Assembly: GCA_946221825.1 (NCBI GenBank)
Contig: CAMINA010000092.1
Coordinates: forward strand, 1 to 5,603
Origin: an uncultured Nesterenkonia sp.
GTDB lineage: Bacteria > Actinomycetota > Actinomycetes > Actinomycetales > Micrococcaceae
DNA: 5,603 nucleotides
Reading direction: 5' to 3'
Shown piece after piece: positions 5,359-5,603 of the stretch; position 1 is the first letter of the stretch, and every line of letters begins with the position of its first letter. Under the pieces are notes generated by a model. That model saw only the letters and a list, made by a program, of their open reading frames with translations. It made no database searches and was not told where the DNA came from. The position numbers and the translations under genes are program-made.

Positions 5359-5603
5359 GTGCCAGAGCTAACGTCCAGCCGTCTTGCGGAAGAATTCCCC
5401 GGGAACGAATGGTTGGTCGCCGACATATACGACAAGTATCGGGACGATCCGAGTTCGGTGGACCGCAAATGGGCGGACATCTTCCGCAGGCTGGAGGGCG
5501 AGGAGACGACCTCCTCGACTGATTCCCAGGCCTCTGCCCCCGCCTCGCAGAACGGCACGACTCAGACCAGCGGCTCTCCGGCAGACTCGCAGAGCGAGAC
5601 CAA
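5359..5603 (+). CDS. kgd: Kgd, 2-oxoglutarate decarboxylase/dehydrogenase, N-terminal part
   Basis: Only the first 81 codons are in the window; the gene runs off the right edge. From GTG 5359 the protein begins MPELTSSRLAEEFPG and continues with NEWLVADIYDKYRDDPSSVD (16-35) and RKWADIF (36-42). This is the characteristic N-terminal helix of actinobacterial Kgd/OdhA and of the 2-oxoglutarate dehydrogenase E1 N-terminal family. Residues 46-81 form a Ser/Thr/Gln/Ala-rich, low-complexity linker, as expected before the succinyltransferase-like domain of the fused enzyme. The full protein would be a very large TCA-cycle enzyme combining thiamine-dependent 2-oxoglutarate decarboxylase activity with an E2-like domain. 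None of the catalytic residues are visible here. The reading frame stays open to the edge. The gene diverges from guaB1 across 169 bp. The assignment rests on the short N-terminal match, which is distinctive. Confidence 0.85.
   Translation, partial: MPELTSSRLAEEFPGNEWLVADIYDKYRDDPSSVDRKWADIFRRLEGEETTSSTDSQASAPASQNGTTQTSGSPADSQSET

Noticed and set aside
5190..5558. 123-residue N-terminal extension of guaB1
   Set aside because: It has no resemblance to the family, has a biased composition, and overlaps the opposite-strand start of kgd; ATG 5189 gives the normal family N-terminus.
1..5603. CRISPR array, insertion sequence, phage or toxin-antitoxin signature
   Set aside because: There are no regularly spaced repeats, transposase-like frames, terminal inverted repeats or small paired genes; the window is almost fully occupied by conserved chromosomal genes.

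Overview
The window is G+C-rich, densely coded DNA with GTG starts and overlapping stop/start codons. Its proteins match actinobacterial families: a Zur repressor, a GuaB1-type IMP dehydrogenase-related enzyme with CBS domains, and the first 81 codons of a Kgd-type 2-oxoglutarate decarboxylase/dehydrogenase. The style suggests Micrococcaceae (Arthrobacter, Nesterenkonia or Kocuria-like). The very acidic secreted ZnuA would fit a salt-tolerant member, but the genus cannot be fixed from this sequence alone.

Layout: positions 1-92 hold no gene that I can support, only short inverted repeats. A HIT-family hydrolase (93-527, minus) and the zinc repressor zur (564-995, plus) diverge from a 36-bp gap whose promoters appear to overlap. 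zur converges, with only 14 bp between stop codons, on a zinc-uptake operon read leftward: znuA (lipoprotein, 2717-3655), znuC (ATPase, 1894-2724) and znuB (permease, 1010-1897). The znu genes overlap by 8 and 4 bp and have strong internal ribosome sites, so they look translationally coupled. Upstream of znuA, a TGA-N9-TCA palindrome (3683-3697) overlaps the -35 box of a plausible promoter and is the best Zur operator candidate. Further right, guaB1 (3732-5189, minus) lies 76 bp upstream of znuA on the same strand. It diverges from kgd (5359 to the right edge, plus, incomplete) across a 169-bp intergenic region.

How the genes work together: Zur with zinc bound should close the znuACB promoter, and zinc shortage should open it. 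ZnuA would capture zinc outside the membrane, ZnuB would pass it through, and ZnuC would power transport. GuaB1 (probably a GMP reductase, purine salvage), the HIT protein (nucleotide hydrolase or transferase) and Kgd (TCA cycle) are housekeeping neighbours without a clear functional tie to zinc.

I did not find a previously undescribed system. The more interesting points are regulatory: apparent leaderless transcripts, overlapping divergent promoters, an operator placed on the -35 box, and the repressor gene facing its own target operon tail to tail.
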